Source: Sphingobacterium sp. GVS05A
GTDB taxonomy: Bacteria > Bacteroidota > Bacteroidia > Sphingobacteriales > Sphingobacteriaceae
DNA: 64,000 bases
Assembly: GCF_019969845.1 (NCBI RefSeq)
Contig: NZ_JAHXYR010000005.1
Coordinates: 1 to 64,000 of the forward strand
Direction: 5' to 3'
Below, one piece after another: positions 53,264-62,935 of this stretch. Numbering within the stretch: the stretch's first letter is position 1; each line of letters starts with the position of its first letter. A model generated the notes under the pieces. That model saw only the letters and a list, made by a program, of their open reading frames with translations. It ran no database searches and was not told where the DNA came from. The translations under genes were made by a program, and so were the position numbers.

Positions 53264-53821
53264 ATGAAAATAAGGTCTATATTTTTATTATGTTTTTTGA
53301 TCCTGATCATCTCTAGTGTAATTGCTAGTGCAATGAAAACTGAAAGCCGCAGTTTTTCAGTCAGTGATCTAAACATTATGGCGGCATTGCAGGACACGAC
53401 AAAATCGAGTTCTTCAAGTAGCTCGTCTAAGAGTTCAAGTAGTTCATCAAGTTCGAGCAGTTCATCAAGTTCGTCGAGTTCGAGCAGTTCGTCAAGTTCA
53501 AGTATTCCGCCAAGTTCAAGTAGTTCTGGCCCTCCTTCATCTTGGGGCAGCAGTAATCCATGGGGGTCTGGACAATATTGGTATGAAACCAATCAGACGA
53601 AATCTTCAGGTACGGAATATATAGATGAATCCACAGATGGTGGGAAAACCTGGAAGTTTGGATTACAAATTGCCTTGTGGGGGCAATCTGTGACAGTGGG
53701 AAGCCCTAGCGGAACAGGGCAAAAATTAACCAGAAAACTTACTATAAATACTACCACAACGATTAAATGTTGTAATCAAGGTGGTACAACAAGGTGCGAT
53801 TATCCACCATGTGATTATTAA
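53264..53821 (+). CDS. Exported polyserine protein with NVEALA-like leader
   Basis: 185 residues. Leader MKIRSIFLLCFLILIISSVI then SFSVSDLNIMAALQ, resembling the NVEALA-family leader (…DLxNVEALA). Residues ~48-90 are almost all Ser, broken only by Lys and Ile-Pro-Pro. The C-terminal ~95 residues are a compact domain with Trp (WYETNQT, TWKFGLQIALWGQS) and four Cys in two near pairs (CCNQGGTTRCDYPPC). The Ser run is encoded by mixed AGT, AGC, TCA, TCG and TCT codons rather than one repeated codon, so it is kept by selection at the protein level. Could be an O-glycosylated linker. Confidence 0.75.
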   Translation: MKIRSIFLLCFLILIISSVIASAMKTESRSFSVSDLNIMAALQDTTKSSSSSSSSKSSSSSSSSSSSSSSSSSSSSSSSSIPPSSSSSGPPSSWGSSNPWGSGQYWYETNQTKSSGTEYIDESTDGGKTWKFGLQIALWGQSVTVGSPSGTGQKLTRKLTINTTTTIKCCNQGGTTRCDYPPCDY

Positions 53822-53888
53822 TTTTTTAGCTTAATAGTATGCTATTGGTGCACATTTAGATAGTATTATTTTCTTATATAAATTTTTT

Positions 53889-55010
53889 ATGAAGGCATTT
53901 TTTATTTTTAGCAATAGACGAATAACTTATATTTTACTTTTGCTGGTTGCTGTGAGTTGCAACAGAGGGGTTGAGCATGTCGTAAACGACACAAATCTTC
54001 AAGAAATTGATGTTAGCTTAAGAGCAAATGGTGATCTTTTTGAAGAATTTCAGATTCGAGATCTTATTTACTTGGATAAAGATCAAATGGGTGTTGGGAA
54101 TCTTGATCAAGTATATTTTTTGAGAGACAGTAGTTTTATTGTTGTTGATAAGACCAATGAAACGATCGCAAAATTCAGTCGAAATGGAAAACTTGAATTG
54201 ACGTTTCCTAAAGACTATTCTAAAATTAAGGAAACGTTTTTTGATTCTCACAAGGAGGTATTAGAAGTATTTGACCTCACCGAACGTAAGATGTTGTCAT
54301 ATGACAACAAGGGCGTTCTGTTAAAAACAAAATATTCAAATTTCGATTTTCTTTCTTTTGTAAAAACTCCTGAAGGTTACTGGACTTATGCGCCATTTTC
54401 AACCAATATGGAAAGCGGCTTATTCTCCAAGTCAAATAATCATTGTAACCTTTTGCTACTTGATGAAAACCTGTCTGTAATTAAGGAACGATTTATTGTC
54501 CGGCCAAGTTTTTTTGACAGAAATGAAAGCTTTTCGAACTTTCATTTCGATTCTGACAGCGTTTTCTATTTTATGTATGGTTATGACGATATCGTTTATA
54601 AAATAGAAAATAGTTCAGTGGTAGCAGTAAACCAATTCAAATTTGGTAAGAACAGTTTGCCCTATAAGTCTCTAATGAATATTGAAAATAGAAATGTTTT
54701 TGATAATAAAGTTTTTGGTGAGCCAATGCCCTTTCAGGGGTTCAAAACTGATGTTCATCTTAGCAAAAATATGTATACAATTGAGTCTTCTGACTATAAG
54801 TTGGGCAAAGAATCAGATAAAACAAATATACTAATGATTCCTGAAGAAAAACTCCGGTTAAATATCCCACAAAACAGAGAGAAGTTTGACTTCATTAAGG
54901 TATTAGGAATTAACGAAGACCAGCTCATATTGAGAGCGAAGATTAAGACTATAAAAAACGAATATCAGAGTGTGGTGCTATTTTTGTCGAGAGGAGGGAA
55001 AAATGCATAA
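53889..55010 (+). CDS. 6-bladed beta-propeller lipoprotein
   Basis: 373 residues. Lipoprotein signal ends at LLVAVSC (Cys near residue 20). The mature protein starts with the family pattern RDLIYLDKDQMGVGNLDQVYFL and repeats of VDKTNETIAKFSRNGKL type, typical of the Bacteroidota '6-bladed beta-propeller' proteins that accompany NVEALA peptides. Its stop (55008) overlaps the next start at 55003 (ATGCATAA). Surface lipoprotein, role unknown. Confidence 0.8.
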   Translation: MKAFFIFSNRRITYILLLLVAVSCNRGVEHVVNDTNLQEIDVSLRANGDLFEEFQIRDLIYLDKDQMGVGNLDQVYFLRDSSFIVVDKTNETIAKFSRNGKLELTFPKDYSKIKETFFDSHKEVLEVFDLTERKMLSYDNKGVLLKTKYSNFDFLSFVKTPEGYWTYAPFSTNMESGLFSKSNNHCNLLLLDENLSVIKERFIVRPSFFDRNESFSNFHFDSDSVFYFMYGYDDIVYKIENSSVVAVNQFKFGKNSLPYKSLMNIENRNVFDNKVFGEPMPFQGFKTDVHLSKNMYTIESSDYKLGKESDKTNILMIPEEKLRLNIPQNREKFDFIKVLGINEDQLILRAKIKTIKNEYQSVVLFLSRGGKNA

Positions 55011-55494
55011 GAAACTACTTTTTTTCGTAATATCACTTGTTTTTATATTTCTTTTAATAGCTGTTTTTGCTTTTTCTAAATATTCAAACAAAAATATGAA
55101 CAATACAAAGCAATCGGAGTATTTGAATTTTTCGTTTGCAAATAGCCTTCAATTTTTTTCAGACTCCAAAACCGAAATTTCTATTTGTATCTATATGCCC
55201 AGCATGGGATGTAATCAATGTAATGTTGAAAATCTAAATTTTTTAACCAATTCATTTCCTAAAAGTAAGATTGAAGTGTATACAGACCAGCCTCCTCATG
55301 AGGAAAAATACGGCGAAAACGTTCATGTGAACTTTATTTCCGATAAAAAAGAGGAAGGGAATTTTTTTAATTCCGCCACGCCATTTTATTTCCTTAAATA
55401 CAAAGGATTAATGTTTAATAAGTTTGTAAAGAGCTACGACGATCAAAGCCTGACGAATTTATATTTTGATAATCTGAGAATTTTGTTGAACTAA
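55003..55494 (+). CDS. Thioredoxin-like membrane-anchored protein
   Basis: 163 residues. Start at 55003 gives an N-terminal membrane anchor (LLFFVISLVFIFLLIAVFAF), then a domain with the CxxC motif PSMGCNQCNVENLN and a C-terminal FYFLKYKGLMFNKFVKSY. The layout fits small thiol-disulfide or AhpC/TSA-like proteins in NVEALA/beta-propeller operons. The start is chosen because the upstream 11 residues (MWCYFCREEGK) overlap the previous gene and are not signal-like. Confidence 0.65.
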   Translation: MHKKLLFFVISLVFIFLLIAVFAFSKYSNKNMNNTKQSEYLNFSFANSLQFFSDSKTEISICIYMPSMGCNQCNVENLNFLTNSFPKSKIEVYTDQPPHEEKYGENVHVNFISDKKEEGNFFNSATPFYFLKYKGLMFNKFVKSYDDQSLTNLYFDNLRILLN

Positions 55495-55500
55495 TTTATT

Positions 55501-56685
55501 ATGAGGGTTTTATTAATAACACTGTTGACTTTTGCCATTGGTGCCGTGACTGGTCAGACTAAACTGAGGATAGATCCAAATGGTGCCGAGGCTCCAACTT
55601 TTTCTGAACTTTTTGAGGAGGTTAAATTTATACCTTTAGAAACCAAATCGCAGTCAATTTTTGGCTCTATCAAACAATTATTTGTAACAAAAGATTTGTT
55701 CATTTTTACCGAGACAAAGACCAATAACATTATGATCTTTTATAGAAACGGTAAATTTAAAACTAAAATTGACCGTGATATTTATTCATCTGGAAGTATC
55801 AATATTGACTTTGAGAATGAACGCATTTACTATAATAAGGGCTATACAATCTATAGCTTCGATTATGAAGGTAAGTCTTTGGGATTAATTGACGACAAGA
55901 GAATAGGTAGCAGATATATATTGGGAAAAAATACTACTGTATATTATGATAAACGTGTGAACAAGGTCTTGCCTGATTCCATTTCGCATGAAATATCTTT
56001 TTTTAAGGAGGGAATGCCAGAAGCTAAGTTATTTCCATACAATATGAAAAACGATGAGTTCTCGATGGAAGATACTTATCAAGTGATGCACTCTTTTTTC
56101 TATACGATTGGTAATGGTACAGAAGCTTTGTTTACGAGACCCTATCATTATACCATTTACAATGCGAGAAGCTCGGGAGTTGACAGTTTATTTCAGATTG
56201 TCTTGCCGTATGAGTTGTCGCTCAATGAGGAAGAATTGAATAATAACAAGCGTTATCCCGCTGGTTCTAAATCCAGCTATTTTAAGGATCATCCTAACCA
56301 TATTCAATCCATAACCTTTCCTTATTCAATCGGTAGCAATCTTTTTTTTAAACTTCAACCATCTGGGGTCATTTCAGATTCTTACTTGTATCGTTTAGAT
56401 GAGGAAAGGCTATTCCGAGTAGATCAAGTAAAAGCGGATGAAAAGTCATATTATCTTAATGTTCTTAATATTTTGATGCCTTCTGAATTTGTCAACAAAA
56501 ACTTTTTGGTCGCTGATGAGGAGTATATCTATACAATAATGCCCGCAGATGTATTAAAAGAGCAATATAAAAATAATAAGAGTCGTGGGCTCACGACGGA
56601 ATATCCTGAAGATCTCTTAAAGGTTTTAACTAGTCGAAACAAGAATGCTAACTATGTTATAGTTGCTCTTAAACCAAAGAAATAA
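55501..56685 (+). CDS. Secreted 6-bladed beta-propeller protein
   Basis: 394 residues with a signal peptide (MRVLLITLLTFAIGAVTGQ) and no lipobox. The mature sequence begins with EEVKFIPLETKSQSIFGSIK and proceeds in ~50-residue blades (FVTKDLFIFTETKTNNIMIF), the same propeller family as 53889. Starts 6 bp after the previous gene: one operon. Probably exported with the polyserine peptide. Confidence 0.82.
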   Translation: MRVLLITLLTFAIGAVTGQTKLRIDPNGAEAPTFSELFEEVKFIPLETKSQSIFGSIKQLFVTKDLFIFTETKTNNIMIFYRNGKFKTKIDRDIYSSGSINIDFENERIYYNKGYTIYSFDYEGKSLGLIDDKRIGSRYILGKNTTVYYDKRVNKVLPDSISHEISFFKEGMPEAKLFPYNMKNDEFSMEDTYQVMHSFFYTIGNGTEALFTRPYHYTIYNARSSGVDSLFQIVLPYELSLNEEELNNNKRYPAGSKSSYFKDHPNHIQSITFPYSIGSNLFFKLQPSGVISDSYLYRLDEERLFRVDQVKADEKSYYLNVLNILMPSEFVNKNFLVADEEYIYTIMPADVLKEQYKNNKSRGLTTEYPEDLLKVLTSRNKNANYVIVALKPKK

Positions 56686-56708
56686 ATCTGATTGCACATA
56701 ACCCTAAT

Positions 56709-59483
56709 ATGAGATACATTTTATATGTCTTGTTTTTTTTACTAAGTGTAGTAGCATATCCCTGTATAGCACAGGAACAGTCTTCTTATACAATCAGAGG
56801 GTGTGTCAAGAATGAAGATGGACAACCCGTTAAATCAGCGACAGTAGCTGCTTATGGGGCCTCTGATTCTGCATTAATAGCATATTCTTTAACAGGTCCG
56901 AATGGCATGTTTGATTTAAAGAAGATCGCGATAGAAAAAAAAGTAAGATTAATTATTACTCATATAAGCTATTCAAAATATAGAATAGAAAATATAAAAG
57001 GGCCGGAAGATGTAGATCTGCAGGATATTAAACTAAAAATCAGAGAACTTTTAATTGATTCTGTTGATGTAAAGCCACCAGTCTATATGAACAAAGACAC
57101 CTTAGAATTTAATGTTGATGCATTTAAGCTGGAACCCGAAGCGGTTGTTGAAGATCTGCTACGCAAATTACCCGGAGTAATCGTGTGGGGGGACGGAGAG
57201 ATTACAGTGAATGGTAAGAAGGTTAAGAATGTGTTTGTGAATGGCAAGAAATTCTTTACTGGCGACGCAAAAATTGCCACACAAAATCTTGCTAAGAACA
57301 TTGTTGAGAAGGTCCAAGTCTATCAGACGGAAGAATCCAAAAATCATACGCAGGATTCTTCCTATCATATGAATCTAGTGTTAAAAAAGGGTAAGTCGGC
57401 GGGAGTATTTGGAAAAGCCATGTTGGGCGCAGGCACAGATAAAAAGAATGAACAGTTGGGTAATGTCAATTATTATAATCTAAAGACCCAATTGTCTATT
57501 GGAGGTAATAGAAACAACGTGAATTTTCAGCCCGCATCTATGGATGCCTTGCTTAAAAACTCGACATTTAAAGGGAACTTGATAGAGCGCTTGCTGCAAT
57601 CAGACTTCAATCAAGATGGGGTCAATCGATCTGCGATGGGCGGAGTTTTTCTTCAGCATGACTTTAAATATCATCGTACGGAAGAACGGGACAAAAATCA
57701 ATTGGAGGTAGATGTTTTTCATAGAAATTTTGATAATTCTACTACTAGAATGACTAATACGACCGACTTCACCGAAGGAGGTGCTTTAAGTTATATAGGG
57801 GAAAATGAAAATGAGAGCTCGAATAGACAAAATAGAATAGGCTTAAAATATAATCTAAAGAAGCAAGGGAAAGAGCTATTGTTCACATTGAATAATAGAA
57901 ACGACGCACAGGTGAGCACGGTGTCCGATTTACAAAACTCTGTTAGAGATGATATGAGATTGAGCTTGCTGAAAAATACCAGCCTGCTGGATAAAAAGAA
58001 TAAAGCGGCAGAGGCCAAAGTATATTTCAGCGGCTATAATATGGAAAGTGAGCAGATTTATATCCGAGAAAGCCAATCGCTCAACTCCCAGATGCGATCA
58101 TTGTTTGAAGATTTTAATGCTAAAACCAGCAGTCTCAATGAGCGTCATAAAAATGAACAAAATGAGTCCGATAGCTATAAAGGGAACTTGAAAATCTATT
58201 TATCAGAACTTTTAAAATTAGGGAACTATAGGGATTCAAAATCACTAAAGTTTGAGTTGAACAATACATGGAACTACCGCGATATGAAAATCAATCAACG
58301 GTTTTTAGATCTAGATACCTCTAAAAACCAGTTTTTTGAAAACATAGGGTTGGATAATTCAAGATCAAATAAAGAGTTTTTGTTAACATCCGGTTTGAAT
58401 GTCAATAAAAGATTGGAAAAGAATTTTGATGGACGGTATAAAAAAACTTTAATCGCTAAAATGGGGCTAAATGGAATCTATTTTAACAGCTCGGCCAATG
58501 GAAACCGGGAGGTGCAACGATTTCAAATTAACAACTCGTACCTAAAGCCATTTTTTTCTCTTTATGCAGAAGAGATCCGGTTCGGTCGACAACTATTATC
58601 TCAAACATTTGATATTGAGTATAAGAAGAATTTTGTTGATTATGAACAACGGGTTTATGTGGTCGATAGCGTTGGGGCGTATAATTACAGAATTGCTAAT
58701 CCATATTTGATTAATGGAGACATTAGCAGAATATCATTAAAAACCAACTACATAAATTTCAATCATCGTTTTTTCATTGATCAAGGAGAGCTAACTTTAG
58801 ATTATAATCAAATTAATAAACCTGTTATTGATAGTCTTGTATATAGTACATCTGGAAAATCAACTACTTATCTTATAAACGGAGACCGGGCCTGGTCGGC
58901 ATCCTTTAAACTATCTCTGAAAAAGGCAATTACACTCTCTGATAATTCGCTTCAAGTGTATTATAAGACTAATGGAGATCTGTTTAAAAACCCAAGTTAT
59001 ATAGGAGGAGAATACTATAAAACAAAAAATACATCACTTTATTTCAGTGGCGGAGGGCTTTTCTCCACCGATGATGGAAAATGGACAATCCGGTTAGATC
59101 AAGATCTCAATTTTTATAGGACCCTTAATGTAGGCGAAATCGAACAGCAATATAAAACAAATGATTTTGTTTCCACTTTTGCTTTATCCGTGCAATTGAT
59201 TAAATCGCTTAGTCTCAGTACAAGTATGAAATATAGAAAGAACTCATTTATGGGAGAGAATAATACAATCTTTATCAACAACCTATCATTCAACTTCAGG
59301 TTTGCAAAAAATCAAGCAGAACTCGAATTTTTAGCAATGGATTTATTTAATCAAAACAAAAAGATAATCAATAGGGTGATAGGCAATAGTATTAATCTTG
59401 CTAAAGTCAATACCTTAAATCAGTATTTAATGCTTTCTCTTTCCTATTATCCACGTTATTTTTTTGGTAAAAAAAGTAAATAA
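56709..59483 (+). CDS. TonB-dependent-receptor-like outer-membrane protein
   Basis: 924 residues with signal peptide (cleavage after CIA). Residues ~27-110 are a carboxypeptidase-regulatory-like domain (GCVKNEDGQPVKSATVAAYG). Residues ~120-210 are a plug-like region (EDLLRKLPGVIVWGDGEITV, then NGKKVKNVFVNGKKFFTGDA). The rest is a beta-barrel with alternating strands. The last residues (YPRYFFGKKSK) lack the usual aromatic barrel end, as in several such Bacteroidota proteins. No SusD gene follows, so it is not a standard Sus pair. Substrate unknown. Confidence 0.85.
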   Translation: MRYILYVLFFLLSVVAYPCIAQEQSSYTIRGCVKNEDGQPVKSATVAAYGASDSALIAYSLTGPNGMFDLKKIAIEKKVRLIITHISYSKYRIENIKGPEDVDLQDIKLKIRELLIDSVDVKPPVYMNKDTLEFNVDAFKLEPEAVVEDLLRKLPGVIVWGDGEITVNGKKVKNVFVNGKKFFTGDAKIATQNLAKNIVEKVQVYQTEESKNHTQDSSYHMNLVLKKGKSAGVFGKAMLGAGTDKKNEQLGNVNYYNLKTQLSIGGNRNNVNFQPASMDALLKNSTFKGNLIERLLQSDFNQDGVNRSAMGGVFLQHDFKYHRTEERDKNQLEVDVFHRNFDNSTTRMTNTTDFTEGGALSYIGENENESSNRQNRIGLKYNLKKQGKELLFTLNNRNDAQVSTVSDLQNSVRDDMRLSLLKNTSLLDKKNKAAEAKVYFSGYNMESEQIYIRESQSLNSQMRSLFEDFNAKTSSLNERHKNEQNESDSYKGNLKIYLSELLKLGNYRDSKSLKFELNNTWNYRDMKINQRFLDLDTSKNQFFENIGLDNSRSNKEFLLTSGLNVNKRLEKNFDGRYKKTLIAKMGLNGIYFNSSANGNREVQRFQINNSYLKPFFSLYAEEIRFGRQLLSQTFDIEYKKNFVDYEQRVYVVDSVGAYNYRIANPYLINGDISRISLKTNYINFNHRFFIDQGELTLDYNQINKPVIDSLVYSTSGKSTTYLINGDRAWSASFKLSLKKAITLSDNSLQVYYKTNGDLFKNPSYIGGEYYKTKNTSLYFSGGGLFSTDDGKWTIRLDQDLNFYRTLNVGEIEQQYKTNDFVSTFALSVQLIKSLSLSTSMKYRKNSFMGENNTIFINNLSFNFRFAKNQAELEFLAMDLFNQNKKIINRVIGNSINLAKVNTLNQYLMLSLSYYPRYFFGKKSK

Positions 59484-59490
59484 TAAAATT

Positions 59491-60477
59491 ATGAAAAGTA
59501 TTTTAAAACTGTTTGTGTTTGGAATAGTATTGTTGTCTTTTTACGCATTATACAATAAATTTCCGTTGATTGGGAACTTTCGGGAATTATCTTACCAATT
59601 TTCATGGCCAAATTTCTATTTACCATTTTTAAGATTGACAAGTTTTTCGTTTTCGATCTGGCTTGTGGTTTCGGTACAGGCTATGTTAATGAGCTACGTG
59701 CTTTATCAATATTTCATTTCATTCAAAATCCCAGAAAATTCGATTATTTATCTTTTTTTTCCGTTAACGTTTTGTTCATCCGTTGCTTTACTTGTTTCTG
59801 CGATAGATTTAGCACTATTTCATTCATTGGCACTATTATGTACAGGATATTTTCTATTGGAAAATACCTCCAGATTGACAAAGCGTATTTTCATGCTTAT
59901 TATATTTCTAACGCTATTGATCGATCCGATAAATTTAGTGTTTATAGCCACATTTTTTACTTTTAAATACCTAATAAAACTCAAATATATCCGTCATATT
60001 ATACTACTCTTGATTTCTGCAGAAATAGTCTTTTTTATGATATTTCTAGGTTTATTGCCAACATATATTTTATTTTCAAATTATTTATTCCCGGTCGACG
60101 CACAACAGATAACAACCGATTCGCGTGAATTTTTATATCTGTTTACAAATTTTAATTGGGAATCTCGACAGTTTCTGTTGAGTCGACAATATCAAAACTG
60201 GCTAAACCTTAATTTTTTCCACTATGCAATTTTTATTTCGGCTCTAATCGTCTTTTTACATTTATTAAAAGAGATATTCTTTTTTAAGACAAAACATACA
60301 GGATATATTAGTTTATCATTGTATTTTCTTTATTCGACATTAATTATTGTTCCGATAATATTAGTATTGAAATTTGATAGATATTATCAGGTTTCATGGA
60401 CTTTAATGGTGCCTTTCCTCGTATACATTTATCATAAATACAGCTCAAAATGGATAAAAAACCTCAAAATAGATTAA
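59491..60477 (+). CDS. Polytopic membrane protein
   Basis: From Met at 59491 (MKSILKLFVFGIVLLSFYAL) 328 residues with about nine membrane helices (VVSVQAMLMSYVLYQYFISF; LIIFLTLLIDPINLVFIATFF; ILLLISAEIVFFMIFLGLLP). No catalytic motif seen. The stop overlaps the start of the next gene by 28 bp. Together with 60450 it could form part of a glycan-processing or transport machine. Function unknown. Confidence 0.65.
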   Translation: MKSILKLFVFGIVLLSFYALYNKFPLIGNFRELSYQFSWPNFYLPFLRLTSFSFSIWLVVSVQAMLMSYVLYQYFISFKIPENSIIYLFFPLTFCSSVALLVSAIDLALFHSLALLCTGYFLLENTSRLTKRIFMLIIFLTLLIDPINLVFIATFFTFKYLIKLKYIRHIILLLISAEIVFFMIFLGLLPTYILFSNYLFPVDAQQITTDSREFLYLFTNFNWESRQFLLSRQYQNWLNLNFFHYAIFISALIVFLHLLKEIFFFKTKHTGYISLSLYFLYSTLIIVPIILVLKFDRYYQVSWTLMVPFLVYIYHKYSSKWIKNLKID

Positions 60478-61844
60478 CAAAACTTCTTTTCATTTTTTTA
60501 GGAGCAGTAGTTTTAATGTGGCTGGCAATATACAATGGGTATCCATTGGTATTTAATCACGATTCTGGCGTCTACCTAGAGAACGCGTTTGACGTCTATG
60601 TATCACCTGATCGACCGGTCATGTATAGTCTCTTTATAAAGTTAGTATCAAGGGGATATAGTTTTTGGTTGATTCCAATTGCACAAGCACTACTGCTTTC
60701 TTGTGTTTTGTCTTTATTCTTTGAAGGAAGAACAAAGAGTAGCGCGTTTATATTTTCGATTAGCTTTTTATCTCTTTTTATGGGGCTTTCTTTTGAAGTC
60801 AGTTGGTTGATGCCAGATGTATTTGCGGGCGTTTTATTATGTTGCTTGATTTTATTGTTATTTTTTAAATTAAGGTGGTATCATAAGCTGTTTTTATATC
60901 CAATGGTTATTTTTTGTACAACAGTACATAATTCCAACTCCTACATTGCCATTGGAACCCTTTTTCTTTCTGCATTATTTCTGATTCCTATCTATTTAAA
61001 AAACCGATCAACTTCATATATCTCTTTATGGAAAAGAATGGTGGGGATTTTAGCAACTGTAATTTTTGCGATTTTTCTGAATGCGGGGATTCATAAGTCT
61101 CTAGGAGGCAATTTCGAGTCATCAAGGGGAGGGAGTGTTTTTCTTTTTAGCAATCTGATTGAGATGGGAATCGTTGATGAATTTCTTGATCAACGCTGTA
61201 CGGACCATAAATACAGTCTCTGTGTTTATAAGGATTCCCTTCCGAATAATTTTCTATGGGATGGGAATTCACCGATTAATAAAACGGACGGGTGGAAACA
61301 TCCTGAGGAATATCAGCTCATTATTAAAGATATATTGTTGACTCCAGAATATACCTTAAAGGTTGGCTATCAGTCAGTGATCTATACGCTTAAGCAGCTA
61401 ATTAATTTTGATGTTGTGGATATTGCAGGAGTCGGAGAAAGGGTGAAAAAGGCTGTATTTATGCATATACCACGAGAGCATTATCCTTTAATGACAAGTA
61501 GGGAAGCACAACATCGCCTAGATATTTCATGGCTCAATTATTTTAATATTTTCTTTTTTTTTGCAGCTGTACTATTCAATATTTCCATTCTGAGTTCTAA
61601 AGCTGTCTCGCAGCAGATTAAAATGATCACTGTCTTTATTTTTTTGAGTTTGATAGTGAATGCTTCTATCTGCAGTGTATTTTCAGGTGTACATCCAAGA
61701 TATCAGGGAAGAATAGCCTGGTTAATCATTTTACCTTTCTTTCTAATTTTTCAAAACCAAATTCAAACGATCTTAACCAAATTTTGCCATTATGGAATTA
61801 ACAATTTTAATGCCCTCATTAAACGAGGAAAGAACAATTTTTAA
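60450..61844 (+). CDS. Polytopic membrane protein, GT-C-like
   Basis: 464 residues with ~10 membrane helices. The N-terminal loop after the first helix (FNHDSGVYLENAFDVYVSPDRP) has an Asp pair (His-Asp-Ser) typical of GT-C glycosyltransferases, in which the first outer loop carries catalytic acid residues. The large loop at ~270-340 is hydrophilic. Overlaps both neighbours (28 bp with 59491; 53 bp with 61792), indicating tight operon coupling. Likely transfers sugar from a lipid carrier on the outer face; substrate not predictable. Confidence 0.65.
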   Translation: MDKKPQNRLTKLLFIFLGAVVLMWLAIYNGYPLVFNHDSGVYLENAFDVYVSPDRPVMYSLFIKLVSRGYSFWLIPIAQALLLSCVLSLFFEGRTKSSAFIFSISFLSLFMGLSFEVSWLMPDVFAGVLLCCLILLLFFKLRWYHKLFLYPMVIFCTTVHNSNSYIAIGTLFLSALFLIPIYLKNRSTSYISLWKRMVGILATVIFAIFLNAGIHKSLGGNFESSRGGSVFLFSNLIEMGIVDEFLDQRCTDHKYSLCVYKDSLPNNFLWDGNSPINKTDGWKHPEEYQLIIKDILLTPEYTLKVGYQSVIYTLKQLINFDVVDIAGVGERVKKAVFMHIPREHYPLMTSREAQHRLDISWLNYFNIFFFFAAVLFNISILSSKAVSQQIKMITVFIFLSLIVNASICSVFSGVHPRYQGRIAWLIILPFFLIFQNQIQTILTKFCHYGINNFNALIKRGKNNF

Positions 61845-62934
61845 GTGTATTGATAAAGCTCTCAGCGCTATAAAACGATTGAATATTGAGGCTGAGGTCC
61901 TGGTTGCAGACAACGGATCCACTGATCGAACGATCGAGATTGTATCCTCCTATGAGGCGAATGTGAGGTTAATTTCTGTCAATAAGTTAGGGTATGGCAA
62001 TGCATTGATTGAAGGTATAGAGCAGGCTAAGGGAAGATTTATCATTATGGCTGACTCTGATGATAGTTACAATTTTTTGGAAATCGACGGTTTTTACGAA
62101 AAGTTAAAAGAAGGATATGACATGGTAATTGGTAATCGGTTCCGAGGAGGAATTGAGGAAAATGCTATGCCTTTTTTACATCGGTACCTAGGAAATCCAG
62201 TACTGTCTTTTTTAGGACGATTGTTTTACCGAATCAAGATAAAAGATTTCCATTGCGGATTTCGAGGATTTAAACGCGATGAGGTGATGAATTTGAAGTT
62301 ATGTTGTGGCGGGATGGATTTTGCTTCCGAAATGATTGTAAAATCGAGTCTGCATAACCTTTCGCTTACAGAAATTCCTATTAGGTTATATAAAGATGGT
62401 AGAGATCGGAAGCCACATTTGAATACATGGCGAGACGGTTGGAGACATCTTAAGTTTCTTTTATTATTTTCTCCAAAGTGGGTGTTTTTGTACCCAGGAA
62501 TTTTGCTAAGCACATTTGGTCTGACACTATTTGCGATATTATTAAATACTGATATTCAAATTGCCAATATAAATTTGAGTATCCACACAATGATTTACTC
62601 TTCGAGTTTATTGATCATTGGGATACAATTATTTTCATTCTATATTTTCTCAAAACAGTTAAGGGATAGTGTATTACTCAGTAAGTCCCCCGTCATGCAG
62701 AGATCCAAATTAACGATTGAAATAGGATTAGTGACAGGAGGAGTGACTGTTATTGCAGGTTTGATTCTATTCTTTTTGAGCATTTTCTATTGGGCCGATA
62801 AGAGTTTTGGAAATCTCGATCCGTTCAAAATGATGAAGCTTGTGATGCCTTCGATTACTTTACTTATTGTAGGTGTTATTGTCTTGTTCAATAGCTTCTT
62901 TCTAAATCTGGTTTCATTAATCACTAAAAGGTAA
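61792..62934 (+). CDS. GtrB/DPM-like GT2 glycosyltransferase
   Basis: 380 residues. GT2 core MELTILMPSLNEERTIFKCI, AEVLVADNGSTDRT, FIIMADSDDSYNF (DxD), VIGNRFRGG, and the conserved FHCGFRGFKRDE and GRDRKPHLNTWRDGWRHL. The C-terminal ~140 residues form four membrane helices. This is the bactoprenol- or dolichol-phosphate sugar transferase type, which makes lipid-linked sugars on the inner face. With GtrA (52503) and GT-C-like proteins around it, a lipid-linked sugar modification pathway is likely. Confidence 0.9.
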   Translation: MELTILMPSLNEERTIFKCIDKALSAIKRLNIEAEVLVADNGSTDRTIEIVSSYEANVRLISVNKLGYGNALIEGIEQAKGRFIIMADSDDSYNFLEIDGFYEKLKEGYDMVIGNRFRGGIEENAMPFLHRYLGNPVLSFLGRLFYRIKIKDFHCGFRGFKRDEVMNLKLCCGGMDFASEMIVKSSLHNLSLTEIPIRLYKDGRDRKPHLNTWRDGWRHLKFLLLFSPKWVFLYPGILLSTFGLTLFAILLNTDIQIANINLSIHTMIYSSSLLIIGIQLFSFYIFSKQLRDSVLLSKSPVMQRSKLTIEIGLVTGGVTVIAGLILFFLSIFYWADKSFGNLDPFKMMKLVMPSITLLIVGVIVLFNSFFLNLVSLITKR

Positions 62935-62935
62935 T

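Noticed and set aside
53245..53592. Antisense frame rich in Leu/Asp/Glu opposite the polyserine gene
   Set aside because: It is the mirror of the Ser codons on the other strand; no start context and no non-repetitive protein sequence.
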